Assembly (NCBI RefSeq): GCF_021134715.1
Contig: NC_060028.1
Location: 3,494,501 to 3,558,500, forward strand
Length of the DNA stretch: 64,000 nt
Direction: 5' to 3'
From: Daphnia pulex
Taxonomy: Eukaryota; Arthropoda; Branchiopoda; Diplostraca; Daphniidae
In this document: piece after piece, positions 35,388 to 47,740 of the stretch
How the letters are laid out: each line of letters opens with the position of its first letter
How positions within the stretch are numbered: position 1 is the first letter of the stretch
Program-made: the position numbers and the translations under genes
The notes under the pieces: model-generated
Told to the model about the DNA's origin: nothing
The model's database searches: none
The model's input: only the letters and a program-made list of their open reading frames with translations

Positions 35388-36331
35388 TTAAATAATAGTG
35401 AAACCAACAACAAGCTGAGCTACTGCTTCAATCAAAACATCTCTCATGACTTCATATTCTTCAGCAAGAGTTGCTGTCACTTTCAGAGCACACGTAGAAA
35501 CTACAGGACGGCGAAAGCCATCTTCGGTGGAATTTATGAATTGCACTTGAATCACGGATTCATCCCCAGGAGCAATAAGCCTTTTTCCAGTTAGGAATTG
35601 AAGAACATCTTCAAGGAGCATAGGTTGATTGTTTTCGTCCTTGTTGATAGTAATGAGACCTTATATAGAGAGAAATCAGGAATTGAATATTAATAAAGAG
35701 ACCACAAGGCAACAAAAAAGTTTGAACTTACTGAAAACTTCTTTGAAACATTTGCAAATGAAAAGGAAGTTCATCTTGTCTATCATTTCCAAATTTGGAT
35801 CAGCATTCTCATCTCTTCTAAGCAACGCAATCATTTCATCCACCGTTACTGGATTTCTCTTGAATAGAAAACGCAGTGAATTGCAATTCATTAAGAAGTC
35901 TCCCAGGTTGTCAAACACGTTTAGTCCCTCGAAAAATCGAGGTCCACCCGTTTTCAGGAGTTCGATGACGGCTGGGTGATAAATAGATTCTTGCAACATG
36001 GCAATGCCGAAAAAAAACCCTGCAGCGTACTCCGTTTCACTTAAAGAAGGACCAGCCTCGCCATCCATGTAAGTACGATTATCAATTACCAAATTTTCGA
36101 TTCGGTGGAACAAATGGGAGAAAAAGTCTCTTCTGACCCCTCCAACGTCAACCCCTTCTTCCCCCTTGAACACCACAACGAACTTTGAAAGTAAAGAAGC
36201 CATAAATTGAGTAGATTGCGATGCATTCACAGCCGCCTTTACGTAGTAAGGTCCGTTCAATCTCAACACGTTTGATCCACACGTTAGTTGTAGTTTAATC
36301 CTGAATTCTTCCAGTTTCTGCAGGGCAGCTT
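35388..36331 (-). CDS. HECT-type E3 ubiquitin ligase, C-terminal
   Basis: Two minus-strand exons, 36331-35732 and 35659-35388, join cleanly (A|GT codon across a 72-base GT..AG intron). They encode a HECT domain: the N-lobe motif FVVVFKGEEGVDVGGVRRDF, and the C-lobe with FLTGKRLIAPGDESVIQVQF and RRPVVSTCALKV, whose Cys (codon 35490-35492) sits where the ubiquitin-accepting Cys belongs. HECT ligases take ubiquitin from an E2 onto this Cys and pass it to a substrate. The domain (about 290 residues) is shorter than the usual 350, and the upstream substrate-binding part is spread over uncertain exons to 38130. It resembles the short G2E3-type HECT proteins expanded in some animals (inference). Confidence 0.7.
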
Positions 36332-38130
36332 CTACAAAGAAATACAAATAATTTTTTAATTAGACTACAACAGCAGGAAGACGAGAAATGAATGATCCTT
36401 TTATACAAGTGATCCCGATTATTACATGTATTACATTACATTATGATATTACATCCCGATTTATACATGTGACTTGCTGTATCGAAAATAGCTGGCACAT
36501 ACCTTCTCAAGTATAATACATATACCTTCATGGCTAAACCTTCTCAGGGCTCATTTTTTAGAAAGGAGATTGGCCATCATTGGTATTTTCTCAGCCTTAT
36601 CTTTCAACTTGAGAAGGAAAGTAACGAGACTGATAGATGTAGGCCCTAGAATAAAAGAAATAATAAGAAAAAGGTTACAGATAATGGAATGAAAACAAAC
36701 AGTTGACAGCAACAGCATTCAGGTTGTTATCAGTTGCCTTCCAGCACCCTAAGTCATGTGAGGAGCGGCCTTTGCGATACAATTCGCTGGAAAAATACTT
36801 ACTAAGAGATCCAATCAAATAAAACTCGCAGAATTTTCTCGTCTGTTGGCTTGAGATTTACTTAAATTAGTAGACAATTATTTTTATTGATTGCTTCAAA
36901 TTTGCTCTTTTGTAGGTTCAAAACTTGTTGTATATTTAATTTAAACATTAAAAAAGGTTTTCATATTAAAATTATTTCCCATAGGCTATACAGTTACCCT
37001 ACCTTTGTGTTGAACGATGATCTCGCTTTGTCTGTTACACTTGTAGGAACAAGAGTCAGGAGCTGAAAAGTAATATAATTAAGATTAACAGGATTATTTT
37101 ATTTTCTATGGGACAATCTAAATGATAAACATTAAACTTACTTTTCCATTCAATTTGATGGTCACGGTCAATTTCCACATTCAGGCTGTTTTCTAGCGCC
37201 TACAGGCAGTTGCTCTTTCGAAGAATTACTCCTTACGATATTCTAAAAATAAATGAAATTTGAATCCTGAAAATTTTATTGTTCTTTGAAAACCAAATTA
37301 CGTGAATTGCACTGTTGGCACTTGCAACCTTTTCAATGTTAGACACAATCGAATTTGGTACAGGGAGCGTCGATAGGTTACCGGCAGTTGGAGGATTCTA
37401 AAAATAAAAATAAATATGATTTCCGGCAAAAATTTCAATGTCCTATGAAAAAAAATGTACAAGAATTGCTGTTTGAACCTGCACCGTTTGTGGTCGTCTT
37501 TGTCATATTAACCACACTCGAGTTTGCGAGTATCGATGGCATGTAGAGGCACTTGGAGGATTCTGAAATTAAACGAAATATGAATTCTGGCATACATCTT
37601 AATGTCCCAATAAAATAGAATTACCTGCACTGCGCTGTTGGAACGTGCAATGTATGTTGTCTTCTTTGGAATGTTGGTGTTTCTGATTATTGGTGCCCGA
37701 ACAGTTGCTTTTCGGGACGCAGGGTTGGAATCATTTTCCTAATAACTATAATAATTACGATGAACCACAAAAAAAAGATACAAAAAGTGATACATATGCT
37801 GTATACATACAGTTAAGTTAGATGCAGGAGAAATTTTTGAATTCGCTTTATGAGACAAAATGGAGAGCTGTTTGAAAACATCTGTCTGGAGATCAGACAG
37901 AATTGTTTTAAGCTGGGATGATGTAGGATCTCTATGCATGCTGTCTACGACATCCCAAAAAATTTCCCTAATTTGGATTCCAAGAAAGTCTTTCTAATCA
38001 AACCGTAATCTCTCAAGTGGCTAGAATAGACCACTTCATTTTTAAATGCCTGTAGTACAAGCATGTGAGCATTGTTTTCATCGAACATGGTCTCCCTTGA
38101 CGTCAAAAACAGTCTTGACATCCATGGCAA
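36332..38130 (-). CDS. Probable upstream exons of HECT gene
   Basis: Minus-strand exon-like pieces with good borders continue upstream of the HECT exons: near 36566-36645 (after TTCTAG; GPTSISLVTFLLKLKDK), 37015-37062 (between TTTCAG and GTAGGG; LLTLVPTSVTDKARSSF), and 37810-38130 (FDENNAHMLVLQAFKNEVVY, then SSQLKTILSDLQTDVFKQLS before GTATGT). Some need frame changes, so the gene may be damaged. The 5' end of this coding stretch meets the KDZ element's left inverted repeat at about 38089-38144, suggesting that the gene was interrupted there. Confidence 0.35.
37160..37740 (-). repeat. Tandem exon-like units
   Basis: Three minus-strand units share a pattern: AATCCTCCAA(C/G)TGCC start, then a run ending in ACAGCGCAGTGCAG or relatives before GTAAT. 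They lie at about 37640-37740, 37480-37563 and 37300-37400. They look like a duplicated short exon of the HECT-gene linker (SNSAVQ-type endings) that has diverged. Confidence 0.35.
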
Positions 38131-41100
38131 AGCATTCTGATTGGTAGACCAGGCTGTTCATGCGCATATTCATCAAGTACGGGGTTCAGTTCAACCAGCT
38201 TACACAAATTATTAAAACTGAACAGTTATAAAACACAGTTTTGTATTTTTCATTGATTTAAAGAAAATAAAAGAAGGCTAACAACTTGTTCCTTTCTATC
38301 AATTCAGTAAATAATATCTTCATCTGTGCTGTTTTCTTCATCAGACCAGTTTAGGATATCTGTTTCTCCATCAGACCAGTTTAGGAAATCTGTTTCTTCA
38401 AAGTCTTCCGCTTCTTCATCAAAATGGTTATCATCGGTTAAGTAGTCTTCTTCATTTTCTTTTTGGGATTCAACGTCAGGATTCGGAACATTTGAAAGAA
38501 AAGCTGTATTGGTTTCTTTAATGAAATTTTCGTTTACTTCCTTGAATTTAGAAACTGCCGAGACCAGCAACTGATGCAATTTTCTTTTTCTTGTGACCAT
38601 ATAACATTTTTCTGACGAGCTATTTTCATTTCTTTAGAGGTTGATGTTGAAGAGAAAAAAATATCATTTTGTTTAATTTGATTTTCCAATAAAGTCGTGT
38701 GTTCCAAGAGAGATTTGACATAGTTGCGCATTTCTTTTTCAGATTGCAAGACTTCTTCCCTGGAACGCAAAAACATCATCCAGTTATCTACAACTTGATA
38801 TTTTTCATGAAACGTCACTGTAAATAAGAAATTCCAGTAAGTGTACTGATAATTATCGGTTTATCACATTATACTTACTATTTGATCTACACTGACTGCC
38901 TGATAAATTTTGCCATGGAAAATGACCAGTCAAAAGATTGTCTTCCTGGATTTTGAACTTGGAGTTAGCACTAATGAATGCAATAAGCTTAGATCTCTTT
39001 TTCGACATCAGAGTAATTGCTTTTCTAAATTTAATCCTTTGTCCAGATGTCGTAGCGATTCTTGAAATTCGCGACTGAAGAATTTTTATGTGGGCGTTGT
39101 AACCTTCCAAAGAATTTTGGGCTTGTTGTAATGGCAACTCATCTTTCAAATGTTCTTTTCCCGCTGAAAAGAATTTTATTTAATATGATAAATTTGTTTA
39201 GTTTTACAATGCGAAGAAAGTTACCTTTGCATTCTTTTGCCGCTTTTCTTAATTCGCCGAGAAGTACAGGAAGCTGTTCAATTTTCAATTTGTATTTTGA
39301 AATGTCACTTTCCAGCTGTTTGTTTGAAATTTCAATTTGTTTTAAGGCCTGTAAATGAAAAATCTATAGTTTACGTAATTGTTCACTAATGTTTTTTGCT
39401 TTAATTACCCTTTCTCTTCTTTTAATCAGTTGATTAACCATTCCCTTCTCCTTTTGATCATTCCAAAAAAGAACGGCAGCTGTTAAGTGGTCCCGCCGAT
39501 CTATATTAAAGAAAGGAATAAATAACAAATCTGAGCTTCTGAATGATCAAACAATTTTACTTGCAATCCCCATATGCTTTGTTACACTTCCATATCTTGA
39601 CATTTTGGAAAAAACCTGTTCCTGTTCTTCCCCAAGTGTTAAGGCGGCTTCTGACATCCAGTGCCCAACCCATATTATCTATTAATTTAAATTATTTAAA
39701 AATAATTGGTAGTTTTAGCACAACATTTCTATACCTGGCAGTACCACACGTGTACTTTGGCATGCATTCTTCCAAGAAACGGTTTCATTCCTTCAATCAT
39801 AGGCTTGTATTCAGGAAAAAGGGAGGCAACTTTCTTAGCCCAATCCCAATACCGACATATGACATCGCCACACAAAAAAGTACAAGCTTTTTCTGGAAGA
39901 TCGAGATGCATGAAGTGTGTGTGTCTATAAATGTTTCTCCATGATGCATGTTGACTGCCCTGTCCAGAATGCCGTGTCGGCAACTTCGCATCATAATTCT
40001 TGTCTCGTCCAACTTCTGAAATTTTCCCGCATCTGACCGAGCGGCCTTGAAAATGGAATCTCCACATGTTTGACTTGACTTACTCTAACAAATCACGTTT
40101 AGTAAACTATTTATTTGCATTACAAAATAAAATAAGTCACCTTTGGTACTTTAGAGTCTATTTTCGCCATATGGTTTGTCATATCTTCGTCAAATGCAAT
40201 GACAACATCTCCATACAAGGATGACAAGTTAATTCTGTGGGAAAATAAAAAAAATTAAACTATTGTACTGAATATTATAGAAGACGTTTGCCTACCCCAA
40301 AGCAGAAAGCAGGCGATAGAGCTTAAAATTTCCATCACAATGAGATGCCAGCATTATACCCTTACAACTTAAACAAACTGTTTTGTCTTTGAACTTGACT
40401 TTTACATCTACTTGATGCATGAAATGTTCGTAGTAACGGCTGGCATTTTGAAAATGTATTTTATTAATAGGCCTGGACTGAAAATAAATATTATTGAGTT
40501 AATTCGGAATTTATAATAAAATGTTTTAGGTAATTACTGGTTTTTGCCCGTCAAACAGAGTTTCAAGAGTCTCTATAAACTTATTCATAGAGGTTCCAGG
40601 CATATTGTGCTTTGTAAGATACCAAAATCGCAACAAATCTGCCGAAATTAAGTAAGACATGTTTTGAGGATCACCTGGCCAAAATCCAGAGGTAATGTAA
40701 TCAATTATTGATGATTTGGTTTCTATTTTGCAATTCTTGCATTTAAACTTTGTGGATTTTAAATCAAATCGACCTATATCAATTAATAACAAAATAAAGG
40801 TAAAATATATTCGTTAAATAATTTGAACCACTGTTTAAAATTTTCTTACCATCTTTTGTAACAACAGCAATGCTTTTATCACCTGCCAAGATTTCAAAAT
40901 GCCCTTTACATTCACAGCTAGTGCACAATTCTGGAGGAAAACATGGAACTGGAACATCTAAATGATATAATTTTGGTTATTTTGTACAATACAAAAAGGC
41001 TTTCACTCCAACCTTTTGAAAATAGTTCTCCATTTTCATCAGCGAACTGATGAGATAGTAAACACGTTGATGATGTCAATGTATCCAATGTCCGATTATG

Positions 41101-42012
41101 AAAAGGTTGTGATTCGTGGTGTTCTAAGTCACATTTTCCACAATAAAACATATTGCAACTGCTACATCGAACAACATATGCTGTGAGTTGCTAACCACAT
41201 TTTTTACAAGGCAAGAAATGAAAGGCTTGTGTTGCAAATACATCTTCCAGCAGAGTTTGAAATGCTTCCTTCCAGGCACACTCTGTTGCTTCAACCCTTT
41301 CTTTCCAAGATTTCTTCTGCATTCTTGTGTCATCCTTTTCATCTATGACACTATTTTCAATAAGGTTGTGTAATGCACCTGTAAAAAAATCGCAAAAAAT
41401 TAAAGTTAAACTGTAAAATAAATGAATAATTGAACATGCTTACTTGTTTCATTGACATGCTCCATATATTCTTGAAAAGATGTACAATAATTTACATGAT
41501 CATTGACGTAACCTTTTCTTCAGGTGTCGTCTTGACTTTCAATAGTTCCTGTTACAAAAGATATGGAAACTTATTAATATTTGACAAAAGGAAACAACAA
41601 ATAAGTTGTATACGAACCTCCAGAAGAAGATTTTAAGGGTCTTTTTCTCTTCTTTCCACGACCTTTTTCTAACTCGGGACCACTTTTACTTGCAAGGGCA
41701 CTTGAACTGCAAGCACCAAAACCACGAGTACCAGAGAAGGGATCTTTCTTTCTAGAGTTTCTTCTCTTTTCATTGTACTCGTCCATTTTCACTCTTTTGC
41801 TTTTGGGATTCAATTCACTCATTACAAATTAGTTGAATCTATACGACATTGACACCATCAAAACAACAATGGCTGCCATAACCAACAAAATCCGATCACG
41901 TGATTCTCTTAATTGGTTCCGGCATAAGCCAATCTGGAAGGCTAGCCACAAAACAGCCAATCAGAAAGCTTTGCCATGGATGTCAAGACTGTTTTTGACG
42001 TCAAGAGAGACC
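38089..42012 (-). mobile_element. KDZ-family DNA transposon
   Basis: The 56 bases at 38089-38144 reappear as reverse complement at 41957-42012 with two mismatches, giving terminal inverted repeats of a 3.9-kb element (core TTGACGTCAAAAACAGTCTT). Between them a single minus-strand multi-exon gene encodes a KDZ transposase. The outermost bases beyond the 56-base match are uncertain and no target duplication is claimed. A further box, AGACCAGGCTGTT, lies just inside the left repeat and just outside the right one. Confidence 0.7.
38304..41822 (-). CDS. KDZ transposase, multi-exon
   Basis: Starts at ATG 41822 (basic nuclear-signal-like N-terminus, EKGRGKKRKRPLKSSSGG). It continues through exons with a CxC-type zinc cluster (41151-41013: FYCGKCDLEHHESQPFH; 40953-40851: ELCTSCECKGHFEIL), the region 40526-40772 (CKNCKIETKSS, FWPGDPQ, HNMPGTSMNKFIETLE), SCKGIMLASHCDGNFKLYRL, the core CGDVICRYWDWAKKVASLFP (about 39860) and MHAKVHVWYC (about 39745), then coiled-coil exons (39149-38304) with an acidic end. 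C-DGN-K-R and the M-HAK-H-W-C motif are typical of Kyakuja-Dileera-Zisupton transposases. Introns are 60-90 bases. I found no clear disabling stop, but not every junction was verified. Confidence 0.7.
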
Positions 42013-42029
42013 AGGCTGTTTTCATCAGC

Positions 42030-43230
42030 CAATTGATTCATCTATATTATTGAAAAATCAAATGACATAAGCACTCGTAGAAAAATTTAAACAGAATTTT
42101 ATTTCGTTGAGTTTTAAAGTAGGAAGATTGTTTTTGCCCTTCTCCAACCCTTTGAATTATTTTCCTACGAGACCAAAGTAAAAATAAAAAAGATTACCTA
42201 TAATAATAGTACTACTTAACCAAAATGCAGAGAAATTATGCCCTGAGTTCGTGACAATTTATATATTGGGGCCTTTTCTTTTTCTACGGGTTTCAGTAGA
42301 CTTAGTTTCTACTGTCACCTCATCAACAAAACCTTCGTTATCTTGTGAGCCGGTCGCCATTTTTACTTTGAAAGAGCTCTAAAATTTAGAAGAATTGAAT
42401 TCAGCAAATTCGCTGTCATCCAAGCCAATCGACATTTTTGTAAACTTAAAAATTTTCCCTTTTGGCCGATGGGAGCTCGATTGCATGGGAAAATGAATAG
42501 GAAAAAAAGGCAACTCGTTGGACCCTTCAACTGGTTTCTGGGTCATAGTCGGTGAAAGGGTCCACCGCGTTGCATGATTTTATGTTGGTTGGTGCAACCA
42601 CAACCCAATAAGCGTTGACATTGTCCATAAGAAAAGTGTACGAATGAAAAGTCAAAGAGAGAGTTAAAAAAAGAGGGACCGACCCCTTTCTTCCCCACTG
42701 TTATTCTTCCCTTCCTTGACTGTCCTTCCTTTTGTACCCTTTTCTTATGGAATGTCAATGTTTTTGGGATGTGGTTGCATCAACTTGGTACTAATAAGTA
42801 TCCAAGATGGGAACCTCGAACCACTCTATTCTCAATAACATTACATTTTATTAATTATTTTATTAATTACTGCTTCGGTCAATAAGTCATTAAACACCTT
42901 TATACACAGAAAAATAAAGTTGATTAGCTTTGTATGTTAATGCTTAATAATTATTTCTCTAACTTACTCATGACTAGGATGAATAGCTTCCAGCTGCTTC
43001 AGGTAATAGTTAACAATGATTCACATTTTAGATCGAACTTGGATTGCAAAACTTGTCATAAGTGTGTAGCACATTCACAATTTATGTAAATCTACAATCT
43101 TTTTCAGCGATTATTTACGGTATATTCAAGATCATTGTCAATAAAATTTGCAAAAGAAGACCTGTTTTGCAGACATGAGACCTTGCCCCAAAACAGCTGA
43201 CGCTGGCCATAGTCTATCCCTTAATACATC
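42030..43230. other. Intergenic, nothing firm
   Basis: Short overlapping frames (for example 42543-42758 minus) lack motifs. Nothing recognised. Confidence 0.4.
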
Positions 43231-43735
43231 AATATTTACGTAAATATTACCCTCCCTTAGAAACGAAAAAAATAGAAATACCACATTACGCATGACTCCA
43301 ATGCAACAAAGGAATGTGACGGGCGTTCAGGATCTGCAATTAGTATAAAATAACACATTTAGGGTAAAAATTATGAATATTAATTGTTATTTTTTTAATT
43401 CAAGACTTTGACCGTCTTAAATAACTCAGAGCTTATAGAGAAGCCCAGTATAATGCAGAGGAGGAAGACGTGGATTCACAACAAGAAAGAGATTCAAATG
43501 ATGATCTAGGTGACTTTGATTCGCTAGGTGAATGAGTCGCTCTCCTTATCTTCTGAGGAAGATAAGGATAGATAAGTAAGATGAGGAAGAAGAGACGAAC
43601 AAGAGTCTGGAGGTTTGCAAAAAAGGGCCCATAAGTGTAGATTCATAAATAATAAAAAAAAGGAAAAAGGCAAAGAAAGACTTAAAATCACTCCCAGATA
43701 AGTTGAGTACTCACTTCAATACTGGTAATTAACAT
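43231..43735 (+). pseudogene. Older copy of the acidic/basic gene
   Basis: Bases 43290-43520 match 44255-44480 closely, including GAGCTTATAGAG, CCCAGTATAATGCAGAGGAG and GAAGACGTGGATTCA. It later encodes a basic end (KKRKKAKKDLKSLPDKLST) that parallels IKLDIDSLPEKFVAK at 45250-45290, both followed by a GTAATT donor-like sequence. Stops (TGA 43532, TAG) break the frame. Confidence 0.55.
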
Positions 43736-43807
43736 TCAAACGATGGAAAAGTATGAAATATTTACGTAAATATTACCCACCCTTAGAAACGAAAACATTT
43801 GAAATCC

Positions 43808-43980
43808 CTGGCAGCCATTTTTATTGTACTCTCCTCCGCGCCCCTTGCGGAAGCCAGCTTGGTTCGACTAAATAGGAAGGCCGATATGACTTATATGGGT
43901 CTAAAATGAAGGCCAATATTTAAAACCTTCTGCTTGCTTCCGCAAGGAGCGCGGCGGAGAGTACAAAAAATGGCTGCCAG
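43808..43980. mobile_element. 173-base MITE
   Basis: CTGGCAGCCATTTTTATTGT at the left pairs with the reverse complement of the right end (GTACAAAAAATGGCTGCCAG), and the match extends about 45 bases through CTCTCC.CCGCGC.CCTTGCGGAAGC. There is no coding capacity. The flanking bases do not match, so no duplication is called. It sits inside the duplicated gene region. Confidence 0.75.
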
Positions 43981-44369
43981 ACACCTTCTTTTCTTATGAC
44001 CAATAATTTTATAGGACTCGCGTCATTCTGATCCCATTAGTGAGCTTCATCTAGCTCTATTGGAAGTGATCATGTTACGTTATGTCAATAGCATGCCATT
44101 TCTACTGACAGTTAAAAATGAAGACATGCGTGCAATATCCACAAGCTACACTATTAATAGAAAAATGAAACCCGTTTGGCCCCGTAGGTAATAAGTATAC
44201 TTCAATAAATGTCAAAATTCACCTTACCATAAATTTTAGGACCTTGTATTGTCTCAATAACACATGCAATGCGACAAAGGAATGTGATGGATGTTCTGGA
44301 TCTCCAAGTAGTAGAAAATAACATAATTAGGATAAAAATTATGAATATTAACTGTTATTTTCTTTATTC

Positions 44370-45310
44370 AAGACTATGACCCTCTTAAAGAACACAGAGC
44401 TTATAGAACGGCCCAGTATAATGCAGAGGAGGAAGACGTGGATTCATAAGAAGAAAGAGATTCAAATGATGATCTATGTTACTATGATTACACAGATGAG
44501 AAAAGTTCTGATTCCAAGAAATTGCTCTCTGATTCTTCCGAGGAAGATGATAAACAAGACAAGGCAGAAGGTGAGAATCAAGAATTTGAAGGATTCGAGA
44601 AAGCCAACAATAAACAATTTGAAAAAAGGGCCCGTAGGGCAAGATATATTAATAATCAAGAAAGCAAAAAAAACTCAGTTTCGCGCCATTTTCACGACAG
44701 TTTACAGTGTTTCTTCAATTCCCACTGTATAACTGTGAATCAATTTACAAAATTTCATCATGGGTTACGCAGAGCGGTGCGGGTAACTATTAAAAACAAA
44801 AAAATGTTTGAGAAAACAGTAATCCTTACATTTATAGCACATCTGGATGCCTTAACTACAGCCTCGACCCTTTTAACGAATTTTGTCCCAAATATTCAGG
44901 TAAGAGAACAAAAATTTTGCCACAGATTAAGAAATAACTTTACTTTTTTACACTTCTTTAGATGAAAAAATTGAACCGGAACTGTTTCACCCAAAATTTG
45001 ACCTATCTGATGATGAATCTGACTACGACTTCTATTCTGGCAAAAATGAAAGCAAAAAAGAGTCAGACATTGAGACTGACATTGATAGTGAACAGGAATG
45101 AGAAATTCAGAGCGACAAGGAAGAGGGTACTGATGAGGATGAGGGTACCAACATGGATCTGAAGACTAACAAGAAACCCACCAAGCAGCAGGAGAAAGCA
45201 AGAGCCCGTAAGAAAAGATATTTGAATAACAAAAGGAACAAGAAGATCAAGCTGGACATCGATAGTCTGCCAGAGAAGTTTGTTGCCAAGTGCTCGACAG
45301 GTAATTGAAT
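44370..45310 (+). CDS. Acidic/basic gene, newer copy
   Basis: Coding sequence follows an AG acceptor near 44370: an acidic start (AQYNAEEEDVDS, then an in-frame TAA at 44447-44449), SSDSKKLLSDSSEEDDKQDK, a basic block EKRARRARYINNQESKKNS (about 44620), and, after 44900, a second acidic block (DLSDDESDYDFYSGKNESKK) and basic block EKARARKKRYLNNKRNKK (about 45200), ending SLPEKFVAKCSTG before GTAATT. The alternation of acidic Ser/Asp and basic Arg/Lys/Asn blocks is an internal duplication. It may be a disordered nuclear or transposon accessory protein; no domain is recognised. In-frame stops at 44447 and 45100 suggest decay. Confidence 0.45.
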
Positions 45311-46440
45311 TGTAGAAAAAAAAGTAATTTATCTGACATTTTTTTTTTACATTCCGAAGAATCTGACAGCGATTTATAGTACAACAGCGAGAAAGACGCA
45401 TGGAAATGACAAAACTTCCCAATTTTTCTAAAGATTCTTTCTATCCCCATGTTTGTTTGTGACTTGAATGTTTGTTTGAGCTTTTGTCTTATCTTCCTAA
45501 TTTGTTTCATTCCAATAAAATTGTTTCCCAACAGAAAAAGAATAGTGTTGAACTTACAATTCTGACATTGAGAACTGAAGTGAAACAAACAATTCTAGAA
45601 AACAAAAATTTTTGTGTAGATTCAGAAAATCCCGACAGCGAAGATTAGCCTGACAGCAAGGACGACGTTAGTTATCAACAAATATTGAAACTATAAACTG
45701 CCCCCTCCCTTCTAGTTGTTTGTAAACAAATTTCGTTGTATCCTCCCATGTTCGTTTTAGCAAGAAAACTCCTCTGCATAGTTCTCCCCTTTTGTCTCTT
45801 TTTCCCAAATTCCATTTTTAAAAAACTGTTTCAAAACGGAAAAAGATAGTATTAAAAACTTACAATACCCTAACAATTCCCAAGTTTAGAAATGAGTTGG
45901 CAAGTTTAGAATCTAAACTTTCCTCGTCATCTAAACTTAAGATGAGGATGATGAAGGTTTAAAAGGTGATTAGGAAAGTGAAGAGAAGTAGGAACCTAAC
46001 AAAAAGCAGCTGAGGAGGCAATAACGTAAGAAGAGAAGGGTAGATCACCGACAAAAGAGAAAATGAAACTAAATACTGACACACTGTCTGAGAGTTGACT
46101 GAAAAATGTAACGAAGGAAATCTATAACTAAATAGAAACAAAGTAATTTTTCCTAATAACATTTTTTGTAGATGGAAGTTCCAAATACATTCACAGATCC
46201 GTTAACCCATGAAGAACTTAAAAACTTCCTATTTAACTGTAACAAACTAATTCGCCCCTTAACCTAAGTTTTATCAAAACAAAAATTTCTTATTATTCGG
46301 TATGAACAATAGTAGACTATCATACTGTGGGGCTCTGCTCAAAGATATGGATGAGACTTACGAAAGGGAATTATATGTAAAGATCAGTGAACTCATTTCT
46401 CGACCATTTGCAAAAAATAAACTTGGGTTTGTTTAAGTTT
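45311..46440 (+). pseudogene. Further degenerate modules of the same gene
   Basis: Modules repeat after 45310: intron-like T-rich sequence with CTTTTGTCT...CCTAATTTG at 45480 and CTTTTGTCTC...CCCAAATTC at 45790, each followed by an (A)GAAAAAGAATAGTRTT box and ACTTACAAT. Short acidic coding pieces alternate with these (about 45365, 45635, 45920), then a basic piece near 45990-46100 and a more open segment, MEVPNTFTDPLTHEELKNFL, at 46170. That last segment recalls the start of piggyBac-type transposase domains only weakly. Confidence 0.4.
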
Positions 46441-46650
46441 GCAGACAAAATATTTAATATACAGCATTGCCAGTTATAGGTTTTTGTATCATAATAAAAA
46501 GGTCTTTTCTAAGATGTTTCAAATAAATAATTGGAATTTTGCTACAATTTAAGATTCCCAAATTTTAATTTATCATGATCGCCGATTAACCATTTACTTA
46601 TAGATTAAATTGTAAAATTTTAATTTCTGGGACGATACTGAAAATTTTAC
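46437..46650 (+). repeat. Dispersed repeat, copy 3
   Basis: Begins AAGTTTGCAGACAAAATATT and runs through ATACAGCATTGCCAGTTAT, AATAAAAAGGTCTTTTCTAA, GATGTTTCAAATAAATA and GATCGCCGATTAA to GAAAATTTTACGAGG. It matches the reverse complement of 33655-33868 over its length and the core of 1629-1745. Confidence 0.55.
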
Positions 46651-47740
46651 GAGGCTTAATTAAATTGGCGTATTTCGATAAAAGGGCTGCTTGCAATTTT
46701 TTATTGTTTAAATCACTTCGGTTACCACAGTAGGCCTAGAGGTATTGCAGATGTAGGCCTGGAGCAATCGGCAAGTTGGTCCAAGAGAGGCGCAATGCTT
46801 GAGGCTATCGTATCAGACGAAAAGTGACTTGAGCTGCCGCGTTTAGTGATTTAAAAAAGTTTCGAAAGGTTGTTTCTTTACAAGATTTAATTATTTTGAT
46901 AGACACATATTTAAAAAAAAAATTAACGTTTTTATTTACGTGAGTTTTCTAGTCAAATATAACATTATAATATTGTAAATTATACAAAAATGATGGGATA
47001 GCCCACCTCGAATAAAAATGTTTTCGTCGTTTCTCAATACCCTCGCGAAAAATCTGAAAAAATTTCATCTTGTTTTGTCTATTTTGTTCTCTAGCGGTAG
47101 AAATAACAACGTTTATGTCTCATATCCTTTAAGGTCTGTTGATGTATTAATATTTTCATTTTTGGTAAAAAAAGGGAGATTTACCTCGGACAAATTGTAA
47201 ATTGAACTTTTTTTAATTAGCACTATTTCAGACTTGCCGCTCGCTTAAATTTTTAAGCTGTGCGACGTTCAACGATTACGCTCATTGAACCGCCCGAAAT
47301 GATTTCGCCATGACATCTAGCGCTGAAAATTTACACTTCTTGGTGAAATGAAAGAATATGGTCTTCGAATTGGATCACGTGGAAATCAATATAATTCAAA
47401 TCAGTTTTACACGCTGATTCTCACAGTATTTTGTCTTCTAAACCCTCTTCGACATTCATTTATTAAGGAAAGTTTGTAGTTGCATATTTTTTTATCTTTC
47501 TCCAATACTTGTCCTTCACTTAATCTTATGATAAAATAGTGATTGAGTGAAAGCTTATTAATGGAAAATAATAATTAAAAAATAACCTGTTCAATCTTGG
47601 CTGTTGTCTTAGTGATAATAAGTCTCGTCGTGCATGGAAGAGTCGTCGCAGATCGGTGAACTACAGCTGTAGAGAGGACTTCATAACAGCCATGTTAGCA
47701 GAATTACTATGACGCAAACCCGGAACAATATTGGAAGCAG
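46651..47740. other. Intergenic, nothing seen
   Basis: AT-rich sequence with no supported coding frame or repeat. Confidence 0.4.

Noticed and set aside
46170..46265. piggyBac transposase start
   Set aside because: Only one short segment resembles the family and no catalytic Asp motifs follow.
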